Shown here piece by piece: positions 35,406 through 44,354 of a stretch of 64,000 nt of DNA. The notes beneath the pieces are model-generated. The model searched no databases, was not told the DNA's origin, and worked only from the letters and a program-made list of their open reading frames with translations. Positions within the stretch are counted from its first letter, which is position 1, and each line of letters starts with the position of its first letter. The translations under genes were made by a program, and so were the position numbers. Source of the stretch: Providencia sp. R33 (GTDB taxonomy: Bacteria; Pseudomonadota; Gammaproteobacteria; Enterobacterales; Enterobacteriaceae); assembly GCF_019343475.1 (NCBI RefSeq), contig NZ_CP072453.1:1922001-1986000 (forward strand), in the 5' to 3' direction.

Positions 35406-36299
35406 TTATTCCTCTTCTTGGCAACCCAGCCAACCTTCACGCCCAGGGAACGGTGCTCTCACCACTCGCCCTTTTGGTAATGAATTCAGATCGTCAGGTA
35501 GCAATTCGCTTAATGTACAGAATTGGATTTCTTCTTGTGAAATTCGTTCCAATAATTGTGAAAATTGTTCTGACTTGGACATTCCTTCCACTTCAGTGTG
35601 AATAGTATAGACTGGAACGCCGCTATCATCTTTAATTGCTTGAAGAATATAATCATTAAATGCTTCATCGCTGATAACCGTACCAACAACTTCGTCATAT
35701 GTCGGTAATGTCACAGGGATTTGCACTGTCCCTAACGAGCCATCATGCAAAATAGGCCTGAAAGGAAATTTTCCACGGCAGTCGCTGTTATAGTCAAAAT
35801 TAAACTTTTGTTTAACCTCTAACACGCGCTCATCACCTCGCCAGCCCGCAACCGCTGAGCAGGTAACACGCTGCCCAATTGCGCATTCAAGTGCATCCAC
35901 ACCGAGCTTAACTTGCTCAGCGAGTTGGACCTCACTCCATTTAGCCACTTTGGCTTGCCAGCCTTGATGATCCCATGCATGTAAGCCAACTTCATGGCCT
36001 GCATCCAATGTTTGTTTCATCAAGTAGCCTAAATCTTTAGCAATTTTTTTGCCTGGCCATGCTGTACCAGCTAATAAAATATCTAACCCATAAAGAGATG
36101 CAGCGTTAGACCTAAGCATTTTCCACAGAAATTTAGGACGCAAAAGGCGCCATAAATGGCGCCCCATGTTATCGGGTCCTACACTGAAGAAAAAGCTGGC
36201 CTGAATGTTGTGCTCTTTAAGCACTTTGAGTAATTGTGGAACCCCTTTTAGCGTACCTTGGTAGGTATCCACATCAATTCTCAAGCCAACCTTTTTCAT
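35406..36299 (-). CDS. arnD: 4-deoxy-4-formamido-L-arabinose-phosphoundecaprenol deformylase ArnD
   Basis: Removes the formyl group from undecaprenyl-phosphate-Ara4FN, making the pathway irreversible. 297 residues of the polysaccharide-deacetylase (NodB) fold: GLRIDVDTYQG gives the metal-binding aspartate, GHEVGLHAWDHQGW the HxxxH-type metal histidines. Start overlaps the arnA stop by one base (TAATG). Confidence 0.94.
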   Translation of the reverse strand: MKKVGLRIDVDTYQGTLKGVPQLLKVLKEHNIQASFFFSVGPDNMGRHLWRLLRPKFLWKMLRSNAASLYGLDILLAGTAWPGKKIAKDLGYLMKQTLDAGHEVGLHAWDHQGWQAKVAKWSEVQLAEQVKLGVDALECAIGQRVTCSAVAGWRGDERVLEVKQKFNFDYNSDCRGKFPFRPILHDGSLGTVQIPVTLPTYDEVVGTVISDEAFNDYILQAIKDDSGVPVYTIHTEVEGMSKSEQFSQLLERISQEEIQFCTLSELLPDDLNSLPKGRVVRAPFPGREGWLGCQEEE

Positions 36300-38284
36300 T
36301 AGTCTTTGCTACCTAACTCTTCAACAGCACCTTGTAAGAAGAAATCTAAGGTTTCTTCGATGGTATCTTTCATATCGATAGTCGGAACCCAGTCAAGTAA
36401 ACGACGTGCGTTCTCAACACTTGGCTTACGGTGCTCAACATCTTGATAGCCTTGCCCGTAGTAGCTGCTGCTTTCAATTTCACGGAAGCCCGCAAATGGA
36501 GGGAATTTGCTGCGCTCTGGGTGTTTTTCAAAGCTGGCTAACAACATTTCTGCCAGTTCACGAATACTTGCTTCGTTCGTTGGATTACCGATGTTGATGA
36601 TCTGGCCATCACATTTACCGTCTTTATTTTCGATAATGCGGAACAGCGCTTCGATACCGTCTTTAATATCGGTAAAGCAACGTTTCTGCGCACCACCGTC
36701 AACCAATTTGATTGGTGAGCCTTCAACCAAGTTTAAGATTAGCTGAGTGATCGCACGTGAACTACCAATACGTGCAGAGTTTAAGCTGTCTAAACGCGGG
36801 CCCATCCAGTTGAACGGACGGAATAAAGTAAATTTCAAGCCTTCTTTCGCACCGTACGCCCAAATAACTCGGTCAAGTAACTGTTTAGAAACAGAGTAAA
36901 TCCAACGTTGTTTATTGATTGGACCTACGATCAAACGGGATTCGTCTTCATCAAACTCTTTATCGTCACACATACCGTAAACTTCTGAGGTAGATGGGAA
37001 AATAATACGTTTGTTATATTTCACACAGTAACGAACCACTTTCAGGTTTTCTTCAAAGTCTAATTCAAAGACACGCAGTGGGTTACGGGTATATTCGATT
37101 GGTGTTGCAATCGCCACCAGTGGCAGAATGACGTCACATTTTTTGATGTGATACTCAATCCACTCAGTGTGAATACTTACGTCGCCTTCAATAAAGTGGA
37201 AACGTGGGTTACCAATGAAACGTTCAATTGCAGATGAGCCAATATCCATACCATAGATATCATAGTTGCCATCTTTTAACAGACGCTCAGTTAAATGGTT
37301 ACCGATGAAACCATTCACACCTAAAATCAATACGCGAGTACGGCGTTTAACTTGTGCAGTTGGTTTAGCACCAACACGGACATCAGTCACGATACCCATT
37401 TCGTTTGCAAGGCGGTTACCTTGCATGTAAAGACCCGTTTCGCTTTGGCCGCTAACAACTTCAATCGCGCCTTGACCACAAGCAATACGCAGTGGGTCAT
37501 TAGACAGAACAGTCCCTGCGGTTTTGCCTTGGTTATCATCTAACACGCGAGCGCGCCAAATAACCATTTTACGCGCACCTAAATAGGTGAACGCACCTGG
37601 GTATGGTTCAGTCACTGCACGAATTAAGCAGTTAATTTCTTTTGCACTACGGTTCCAATCAATTTGGCCATCTTCTGCAGTACGGCGACCGAAATAAGTC
37701 GCTTGGCTTTCATCTTGAGCAATCGTTTTGTAGCTACCTGCTTCAATCAATGGCAGTGTTTTATCTAATAATACTTCCGCTGCTTCACGAACTTTCGCAT
37801 GTAATGTTAAGCCAGTGTCAGTATCGGTGATGGCTACTTTCTCTTGCGCAACGATGTCGCCCGCATCTGCTTTCGCAACCATTTTATGTAAGGTTACGCC
37901 AGTTTCGCTTTCACCGTTTAATAATGCCCAATTAATTGGCGCACGGCCGCGGTATTTTGGCAATAATGAACCATGCAGGTTAAATGCCCCTTTCGGTGCG
38001 ATTGCTAGCAATTCTTCACTTAACATATCGCGGTAATAGAAAGAGAAAATCACATCAGGTTTCATTTCGCGAATACGTTCAATCCATAATGGATGATTGA
38101 CGTTTTCTGGAGCAAAAACAGGAAGTTCCATGTCCGCACTTAGGCGTGCTACGGAAGAGTAAAAATGGTTCTCATTAGGGTCATCAGTGTGAGTAAACAC
38201 TGCCTGAATATCAAAACCCGCTTTTTCAAGCGCTTTTAGCCCTACACAGCCAATATCATGATAGGCAAAAACAATAGCTTTCAT
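36299..38284 (-). CDS. arnA: Bifunctional UDP-GlcA decarboxylase / UDP-Ara4N formyltransferase ArnA
   Basis: 661 residues, two enzymes in one chain. Residues ~1-300 are the formyltransferase (FNLHGSLLPKYRGRAPINWAL with catalytic Asn/His/Asp, seen here as NLHGSLLPKYRGR). Residues ~318-661 are the NAD-dependent decarboxylase of the SDR type (LILGVNGFIGNHL Rossmann motif, IYSVSKQLLDRV with the catalytic Tyr-Lys). E. coli ArnA is 660 residues. Overlaps arnC by one base. Confidence 0.95.
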   Translation of the reverse strand: MKAIVFAYHDIGCVGLKALEKAGFDIQAVFTHTDDPNENHFYSSVARLSADMELPVFAPENVNHPLWIERIREMKPDVIFSFYYRDMLSEELLAIAPKGAFNLHGSLLPKYRGRAPINWALLNGESETGVTLHKMVAKADAGDIVAQEKVAITDTDTGLTLHAKVREAAEVLLDKTLPLIEAGSYKTIAQDESQATYFGRRTAEDGQIDWNRSAKEINCLIRAVTEPYPGAFTYLGARKMVIWRARVLDDNQGKTAGTVLSNDPLRIACGQGAIEVVSGQSETGLYMQGNRLANEMGIVTDVRVGAKPTAQVKRRTRVLILGVNGFIGNHLTERLLKDGNYDIYGMDIGSSAIERFIGNPRFHFIEGDVSIHTEWIEYHIKKCDVILPLVAIATPIEYTRNPLRVFELDFEENLKVVRYCVKYNKRIIFPSTSEVYGMCDDKEFDEDESRLIVGPINKQRWIYSVSKQLLDRVIWAYGAKEGLKFTLFRPFNWMGPRLDSLNSARIGSSRAITQLILNLVEGSPIKLVDGGAQKRCFTDIKDGIEALFRIIENKDGKCDGQIINIGNPTNEASIRELAEMLLASFEKHPERSKFPPFAGFREIESSSYYGQGYQDVEHRKPSVENARRLLDWVPTIDMKDTIEETLDFFLQGAVEELGSKD

Positions 38285-39276
38285 TAGTCTTCTTCCTGAT
38301 TTTTGTCGGATTTTAGGTCTGCTCCGACGACTTTTTGAATAAAATAACGAGGTCTTGCGCGCACATCATTGTAAATTCTTCCGATGTATTCGCCTAATAA
38401 ACCCATAGCAACAAACTGTGCACCAATAAACATAAACAGCACTGCAAACAACGTGAATACACCGTCTGCCGCCCACTGAGCACCAAAAATTAAACGCAAT
38501 GCAATTAATAACACCGCCAGTACAAAACCACCTGCAGCAATCACGCTACCCACGACACTGAGTAAACGCAGTGGTGCTGTTGTTAGACAAGTAAGTAAGT
38601 CATACATTAAATTAATCAGCTTCATAAAGCTGTATTTAGAATCACCAAATTCACGTTCCGCATGCGCCACATCAATTTCGATGGTTCTACGGGCAAATGT
38701 ATTGGCTAAAATCGGTATAAACGTACTTCTTTCATGACATTGCAGCATCGCCTGAATAATATGGCGACGATATGCACGTAACATACAGCCATAATCACCC
38801 ATTGAACGACCCGTTGCCTTAGTGATCATCGCGTTAATCATCTTAGATGCCGTTTTACGGAACCAAGAGTCTTGGCGATTAGCACGGCGAGTTCCAACAA
38901 CATCATAGCCTTGCATCGCCGTTTGCACTAAGCGAGGAATTTCTTCTGGTGGGTTTTGCAAGTCAGCATCCAGCGTAATCACTAAATCCCCATCCGCTTG
39001 ATTAAACCCAGCCATAATCGCAGAATGCTGACCATAGTTACGGTTAAGGATAATCGCAATCACATGATTATCAGGGTTTTCAGCCGCTTGTGTTAACATC
39101 GCAGCTGAACGGTCACTGCTGCCGTCATCCACTAAGATTAACTCGTAGCTTTGTGTTAATTGCTTGCACGATTTAATCGTACGTTCAAGCAATTGAGGTA
39201 AGCTCTGCTCTTCATTATAGACAGGGATTACCACTGAGACCTTTTTTATCTCATCAAATTCATCTGCGTATGACAC
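38284..39276 (-). CDS. arnC: Undecaprenyl-phosphate 4-deoxy-4-formamido-L-arabinose transferase ArnC
   Basis: GT2 glycosyltransferase that loads Ara4FN on undecaprenyl phosphate at the cytoplasmic face. 330 residues: VVIPVYNEEQSLPQLL start of the GT2 fold, DDGSSDRSA, LDADLQNPPEEIP (metal-binding DxD-like), then two C-terminal membrane helices (~235-255 and ~268-290). One-base overlap with arnB. Confidence 0.94.
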   Translation of the reverse strand: MSYADEFDEIKKVSVVIPVYNEEQSLPQLLERTIKSCKQLTQSYELILVDDGSSDRSAAMLTQAAENPDNHVIAIILNRNYGQHSAIMAGFNQADGDLVITLDADLQNPPEEIPRLVQTAMQGYDVVGTRRANRQDSWFRKTASKMINAMITKATGRSMGDYGCMLRAYRRHIIQAMLQCHERSTFIPILANTFARRTIEIDVAHAEREFGDSKYSFMKLINLMYDLLTCLTTAPLRLLSVVGSVIAAGGFVLAVLLIALRLIFGAQWAADGVFTLFAVLFMFIGAQFVAMGLLGEYIGRIYNDVRARPRYFIQKVVGADLKSDKNQEED

Positions 39277-40421
39277 TATTTTGACTCCAAAAGAACTGCT
39301 TCCACCGCGTTAACAACTCGCTCAACATCTGCATTCGTCATATCCGGGAATAAAGGCAACGAGCACAATGTTGCACTATTCCATGTTGACTCTGGCAGTG
39401 TTAATTCAGGGTATTTTTCACGGTAATATTTTTGTGTATGTGCTGCTCGAAAATGTAAACCCGTCCCAATATCGTGCACTTTCAATTTTTCCATGAATGT
39501 ATCACGGTCAATACCACAAATATCTTTATCCACTCGTACCATAAATAAGTGGTTAGCATGTAAATGTGGATATTCAGGGACACTGAGCATTTGTAATGGG
39601 AAGCTTTTCAGTAATTCGCGGTAATGCGCCGTTAATTCAGCACGACGTTGGTTCAACTGTTCCACACGGGACAATTGCACAACGGCTATCGCAGCATGAA
39701 TATCGGATAAGTTATATTTAAAACCAGGTTCAACAACTTCTGCCTGTGGTTTACGTCCTTGCATTTGTCTATCAAATGCATCGACACCTAAACCATGAAA
39801 TTTAAGTGCACGAACACGTTGAGCAAGCTCATCGTCATCAGTTGCAACCAAACCACCTTCTGCGCATGTCACATTCTTAATGGCATGAAATGAGAAAATG
39901 GATGTACCTTTTTCCCCAATCCATTCATCTTTATAGCGCGTACCAACGGCATGAGCTGCATCTTCAATTAACGTAACGCCTGCCTTTTGTGCGATTAAAC
40001 GTAATGCATCTAAGTCGCAAGGCGCACCAGCATAGTGAACAGGAATGATAGCTTTTGTTTTTGCCGTTAACGCTTTTTCTACGGCGTCGGGTTGAATCAT
40101 CAAAGTATCGCGATCAACATCAATCATGACTGGCGTTGCGCCCAGCAACTCAATCATATTAATGGTTGAAACCCAAGTTTGTGACGGTGTGATCACTTCA
40201 TCACCAGGACCAATACCTAATGCCATCAAAACGACATGCATGCCCGCGGTCGCAGAGGACAATGCAATTGCATGTTTACAGCCATAACGTTGGCAAAAAT
40301 CTTCTTCTAACTGATGATTCTGTGGGCCTGTTGTAATCCAGCCTGAACGCAGAACCTTTTCAACTGCCTTGACCTCTTCATCACCGATTGCCGGTTTTGA
40401 AAATGGTAAGAAATTGCTCAT
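39276..40421 (-). CDS. arnB: UDP-4-amino-4-deoxy-L-arabinose aminotransferase ArnB
   Basis: PLP enzyme of the DegT/DnrJ/EryC1 family converting UDP-4-keto-arabinose to UDP-Ara4N with glutamate. 381 residues. FSFHAIKNVTCAEGG holds the PLP lysine (about 183); LIEDAAHAVGTRYK the cofactor-binding aspartate. First gene of arnBCADTEF; all seven members are intact and joined by 1-4-base overlaps. Confidence 0.95.
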   Translation of the reverse strand: MSNFLPFSKPAIGDEEVKAVEKVLRSGWITTGPQNHQLEEDFCQRYGCKHAIALSSATAGMHVVLMALGIGPGDEVITPSQTWVSTINMIELLGATPVMIDVDRDTLMIQPDAVEKALTAKTKAIIPVHYAGAPCDLDALRLIAQKAGVTLIEDAAHAVGTRYKDEWIGEKGTSIFSFHAIKNVTCAEGGLVATDDDELAQRVRALKFHGLGVDAFDRQMQGRKPQAEVVEPGFKYNLSDIHAAIAVVQLSRVEQLNQRRAELTAHYRELLKSFPLQMLSVPEYPHLHANHLFMVRVDKDICGIDRDTFMEKLKVHDIGTGLHFRAAHTQKYYREKYPELTLPESTWNSATLCSLPLFPDMTNADVERVVNAVEAVLLESK

Positions 40422-40462
40422 ATTGTTTATAGCCTAGTTTTCATTATGAATAGAATATTCTA

Positions 40463-40480
40463 GTTAATTGTACTTTAACC
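40463..40480 (-). promoter_or_regulatory. Possible PhoP/PmrA-type direct repeat upstream of arnB
   Basis: On the minus strand GGTTAA-AGTAC-AATTAA: two related hexamers five bases apart, about 45 bases before arnB. Resembles PhoP and PmrA boxes but with mismatches. Confidence 0.3.
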
Positions 40481-40549
40481 GAACCTCAACACCGACGAAC
40501 ATTGCTGCATTATCCCGCATAAAAACGAGTGATTAAAACAACTTTTTGG

Positions 40550-41317
40550 TTAATCGTCAAAATTTATAATTTGCCATTGTCTATAGGATGTGCTCTGACT
40601 TATCTTAATTGCAGTTTTAAAAGTGTCAGATAAATTATTTTCCGTCATCACATCCGTAGGTTTTCCCGATGCAAACAATTGACCTTGTTTTAACAGCCAA
40701 ATTCGCGATGCATTTTTATAAGAATGATTAAGGTCATGCCCACTCATTATAACGGTTCCTTGGCAATCACAAAAATATTTAATCCATTTATCTAACATTG
40801 CCTGTTGAGTAATATCCAAGTTATTAGTTGGCTCATCAAATAAAATGATTTTCCCCGTTAAGTCTTTATCGTCCCACACTTGCAAAAATGTAGCGCAAAC
40901 TCTGACTCGCTGCCATTCTCCTCCAGAGAGTTGATAAATACCTTTATGTAAAAGCGATGACAATTGAAAATCATCACATAGCCGCACAAAAATATCCGCG
41001 ACAGCAGGTGTTGAAGGCAGAAACAGTTCTAGATATTGGAACACCTTGATGATAGGTGCATTACTCGCAAGCTGAACAAAATAAGCTCGTTGTTTCGCTA
41101 ACTGAGTAAGAGAGCAATAACGAATGTTTTCGCCATTAAACCAAATCTCACCACTGATTGGAAGATAGCCACTTAACGCGGAAAGTAACGTACTTTTCCC
41201 TGCTCCATTGGCTCCTAAAAGATGGATTTGCTCACTTGCAAATACAGACTCAGTAAAATTGATGAGGCGATTTTCTGCAGTAATATTTTTGATATCAATA
41301 ATTATTTGTGTATTCAT
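40550..41317 (-). CDS. btuD: Vitamin B12 ABC transporter ATPase BtuD
   Basis: About 255 residues from ATG 41317, five bases after the btuC stop; the longer frame to 41476 lies inside btuC and is not used. Walker A GANGAGKST, Q-loop FVQLAS, signature LSGGEWQRVRV, Walker B ILFDEPTNNLD and switch His SGHDLNH. ABC signature and spacing match E. coli BtuD (249). btuE, which sits between btuC and btuD in E. coli, is absent. Confidence 0.9.
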   Translation of the reverse strand: MNTQIIIDIKNITAENRLINFTESVFASEQIHLLGANGAGKSTLLSALSGYLPISGEIWFNGENIRYCSLTQLAKQRAYFVQLASNAPIIKVFQYLELFLPSTPAVADIFVRLCDDFQLSSLLHKGIYQLSGGEWQRVRVCATFLQVWDDKDLTGKIILFDEPTNNLDITQQAMLDKWIKYFCDCQGTVIMSGHDLNHSYKNASRIWLLKQGQLFASGKPTDVMTENNLSDTFKTAIKISQSTSYRQWQIINFDD

Positions 41318-41322
41318 TAGGT

Positions 41323-42324
41323 TTACCGCCATTGCTGATGACGAATAAGCAATAGAATGAATATTGGCGCACCCAATGTGGCGGTAATAACACCAATAGG
41401 CACTTCTGCATGCGCAATTAATAATCGTGATAATAAATCCGCCAATAACAGGCCTAATGCGCCCGCTATTGCGCAAGCAGGTAAAAGTAAACGGTTATTA
41501 GTTAAACCACTTAATCGCAAAATATGTGGGATTACTAAACCAATAAAGCTAATAGCCCCAGCAATAGCAACACTTAAACCAATTAATACACCACTAATGA
41601 TAATAAGAACAATACGCCACTTATATACTGATATACCTAACTGATAAGCTTGAAGGGAACCTAAAGAAAGGTAATTTAATATTTTACCTTGGCATACAAC
41701 CCACAGTAAAAATGGAATACAAGCCATGACTAGCCCCGCCTGCCGCCAGTCAACACCACTAAAACTGCCCATCATCCAATATAATAGTTGGCGTAGGTCA
41801 AGGTTACTGCTCATATACACCATCCATGTCATACAAGCCCCGCTCACCACACCGAGGGCGACACCAACCAGTAATAAACTGGCATTGTTCAGATTTTTTC
41901 GTTTGGCAAAATAGAGTAATAACGATGTGAGTAACAAAGCACCAATAATCGCACTAGCACTGAGTACGCCATAGTGTGTGACACCTGATGACATTAACAC
42001 CGTAAATACAACTGCAACACCGGCACCGTTACTGATCCCCAATAGACCGGGCTCAGCCAATGGATTTTCAAATAGGGCTTGCATAATCGCCCCTGTAACA
42101 GCCAACCCCGCCCCGACTACGATGACAGCAAACATTCTTGGTAATCGTATTTGCCAAACAAATAGCTGTGCAGAGTCATCCATCCATTGGTTTGGCCAAT
42201 ACCATATTTCTCCAGCACTGAGGGAAAATATCGCAATAATGCAAAGTATAAGCAGCAAAAAAGCAATCAAACGAATGTCTGATTTATTTTGTTGTTCTTG
42301 TAGCTGCAACAGAGAATGGCTCAT
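41323..42324 (-). CDS. btuC: Vitamin B12 ABC transporter permease BtuC
   Basis: Ten-helix FecCD-family permease, 333 residues (E. coli 326). LFVWQIRLPRMFAVIVVGA and GAIMQALFENPLAEPGLLG are close to BtuC, as are MTWMVYMSS and DLRQLLYWMMG, which favours BtuC over the homologous HemU/FhuB. Together with btuD it forms the inner-membrane B12 importer. No cobalamin riboswitch can fit in the short gap before the next gene. Confidence 0.9.
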   Translation of the reverse strand: MSHSLLQLQEQQNKSDIRLIAFLLLILCIIAIFSLSAGEIWYWPNQWMDDSAQLFVWQIRLPRMFAVIVVGAGLAVTGAIMQALFENPLAEPGLLGISNGAGVAVVFTVLMSSGVTHYGVLSASAIIGALLLTSLLLYFAKRKNLNNASLLLVGVALGVVSGACMTWMVYMSSNLDLRQLLYWMMGSFSGVDWRQAGLVMACIPFLLWVVCQGKILNYLSLGSLQAYQLGISVYKWRIVLIIISGVLIGLSVAIAGAISFIGLVIPHILRLSGLTNNRLLLPACAIAGALGLLLADLLSRLLIAHAEVPIGVITATLGAPIFILLLIRHQQWR

Positions 42325-42418
42325 TGATAGATAAACTTATTTATTAGTGATTTAAGGGATTATAGCTTTTTATGTAAGACGTATCATTGCTGTAGATTTA
42401 AATTAATTTTTAATTCTA

Positions 42419-43369
42419 ATGCTACCAATATGGAAATCTATGAAAATCGAAGGTAAAACGCCCATTACACTATTGAGAACAAACTCACCAAAAAATAAAC
42501 CCGCCGCTGGTGATAAGGAAAATCGATTTATACATGCAATTAGAAAGATTTACCTTTTTCCTAATATGATTAAAATTTATATTTCACATAAGTTGCAAGC
42601 AAATACAATCAAACACTCTCCATCCCCTATCCCCACCTCATCAAACTGTGAAAAAAACAGACTCGTAGCAAAAAAGATAGAGCAAGAAAATATAAAAGCT
42701 ATCGATTACTGTAAAGAATTGACTATCGATGAAAAAAACAACTATTTACAATTTAATCAGTTGGGTAGCGCAATTTTAAAGCATCCTCACTATAATGAGC
42801 AAGAAGGCCTTTTTCGAAAATCAGGAAACGCGTTAGAACGTGATAGACTAGTTTCACATTTACTCGCAGGTAAATCATTAAAAGAATATTTTTTAAAAAA
42901 AGATATTGTTGATATTAAAATTCTTACATCCGCTTATAAAAAATTAGCAGCTCATCTAATAGAAAAAAACCTTCATTCATTAGAAGAAATACCTAAATCT
43001 ATTCATAACTTAGCTTATGCAGCACAACAAAAATCAGCGCTTTTGAAAGAGAGTATCGCTCGTAACTTAATCAGTCAAAACAACCAAAAACGCTTGAATG
43101 AAGCTGATTCACGGCTTCAAGATGCGTTTTTATCCCTTGAAAAAACGCCACTAACACTGCAATTAATCATTCCCCTATTTGCTGAAATCACCAAAAATCA
43201 ACAAACAAATAAAATGGGGGCTTATAACCTGGCAACTTGCTTTGCACCAAATTTAGTCACTGATTCAAACCTACCTCCAGCATCTCAAATAAAATTAAAT
43301 CGTGACTCAATAATCTATTTAGAAGCCTTAATTAATCACGATTTAAAACTGCAATCCTATGATGTTTAG
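42419..43369 (+). CDS. RhoGAP-like domain protein (eukaryotic-type)
   Basis: 316 residues, no signal peptide or membrane span. Residues ~110-305 follow the eukaryotic RhoGAP pattern: EGLFRKSGNALERDRL (129-144) with the arginine-finger position R133 in the GxFRxSG motif; SAYKKLAAHLIE (171-182) where RhoGAPs have the KxxLRxLPxPL helix (here altered); and NKMGAYNLATCFAPNLV (264-280), nearly the consensus NKMxxxNLAxxFxPNL including the conserved asparagine N270. Such domains switch off Rho, Rac or Cdc42, which bacteria lack, so a host-directed effector role is plausible. N-terminal ~100 residues are basic and low-complexity. Start uncertain (ATG 42419 or 42440, weak ribosome sites). It borders the prophage remnant. 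Confidence 0.75.
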   Translation: MLPIWKSMKIEGKTPITLLRTNSPKNKPAAGDKENRFIHAIRKIYLFPNMIKIYISHKLQANTIKHSPSPIPTSSNCEKNRLVAKKIEQENIKAIDYCKELTIDEKNNYLQFNQLGSAILKHPHYNEQEGLFRKSGNALERDRLVSHLLAGKSLKEYFLKKDIVDIKILTSAYKKLAAHLIEKNLHSLEEIPKSIHNLAYAAQQKSALLKESIARNLISQNNQKRLNEADSRLQDAFLSLEKTPLTLQLIIPLFAEITKNQQTNKMGAYNLATCFAPNLVTDSNLPPASQIKLNRDSIIYLEALINHDLKLQSYDV

Positions 43370-43455
43370 TGAGTTTTTAATCTATCTTCACAGTTTTTAG
43401 ATGAATTTATAAAACATCATCTACATTACATCCACACGTAACACATCTTTAGCAC

Positions 43456-43484
43456 TAGCCCCTTCATTAATAGGGGCTAATTTT
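43456..43484 (+). terminator. Hairpin terminator after the RhoGAP-like gene
   Basis: TAGCCCC / GGGGCTA with a ten-base loop followed by ATTTTAT. It marks the boundary with the prophage fragments. Confidence 0.6.
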
Positions 43485-43710
43485 ATAGTGAAAGCGTTTT
43501 TTGCTGGTATTTGTTCGGATGCGCTTCAACTAGATTAACCTGTGCAAGCTTTACCACGATTGTTATCACTGATTCATGGCTGACAAATGTGCAACCACAA
43601 TTGATATTCTGGCACTGGTTATAACGCTCTTTGGTTTCGGATGAAACTTGATAGGAACTACGTGTATGTGCAGAAAAATAACAAAGAGGGCGATTCACGT
43701 TAATGTCCAA
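43483..43710 (-). pseudogene. P2 Ogr/Delta-family late activator fragment
   Basis: HTRSSYQVSSETKERYNQC followed by NINCGCTFVSHESV is the Ogr/Delta zinc-finger family, the P2-type late-gene activator. The N terminus is damaged: the first zinc cysteine pair (CPxC) reads RPLC, so one ligand is lost, and no good start codon or ribosome site is present (TTG at 43710). It is fused head to tail with the tape-measure fragment, so gene D and other tail genes in between have been deleted. Confidence 0.7.
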
Positions 43711-44190
43711 TCTGCATTATCAATTTCAAACTTAAACCCAGCCATGGCATAGAATGCTTGGCCTTGGGCAACTTCATTAGACGTAAACGCCGTGGTTGCC
43801 CCTAATTCGCGGGCTTGCTCTCTGAGCATTTTATAATCGGCTGAATCTCTATCAAGGCGAGTTAAGGCCTGCACTTTTAATATGCCGATTTCAAAGTCAT
43901 AGCTTGGTACTAATACTTTTTTAGCGGCATAACCTAAACCCACGCCTGATGCGAGCATACCCGCGCTGCCACCCGCTATTTTATTGCGCATGCCCATGGT
44001 GATTTGATAGCTGTTTTTTGCTGCTGACATGCGTTTTTCTTGGCTGGCAACCCGTTTTAGTTACTGCTCTTGCTGCAATTGCCGACTGGTGCTGGCGAGA
44101 CTGGCGGAGGGTTTTCGCCAGTTTTTTATTCGAGGCTTGAGCACTCTTAAACGGTTTCGTAAATTTATCAACGGCGCTTAAAAACCTGTA
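43695..44190 (-). pseudogene. Phage tail tape-measure protein (P2 gpT-like) remnant
   Basis: Readable from the minus strand: LSAVDKFTKPFKSAQASNKK then LAKTLRQSR, typical of the tape-measure N terminus. The frame then shifts, and RQLQQEQ runs into a stop (TAA) before LKRVASQEKRMSAAKNSY. The last part (43695-44030) has DYKMLREQARELGATTAFTS, conserved in TP901/P2 tape measures. It has at least one frameshift, one nonsense codon, a missing 5' end, and more than 80% of the C-terminal length missing. Confidence 0.75.
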
Positions 44191-44354
44191 AACGTAAATG
44201 CACGGAATGGGAATGTGTAGTACGTGACACAGCTCAATTAATGATAAACTTTTCTAATTATATTAAAAATTCAATCCTATTGTTATGTTTCGTTTACTCT
44301 ATTTGTGCTAGTCTACGCGGCAAAAATTAAGAGTGAATTTTTAAAAATCGAGTT

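Noticed and set aside
41318..41476. N-terminal extension of btuD into btuC
   Set aside because: The extension is antisense-free but out of frame with btuC, lacks family similarity, and an ATG with correct spacing lies five bases after the btuC stop.
40550..42324. The FecCD permease and ATPase as the missing HemU/HemV
   Set aside because: The permease stretches QALFENPLAEPGLLG and DLRQLLYWMMG and the ATPase signature match BtuC/BtuD better, and the neighbours nlpC and ihfA fit the btu locus.
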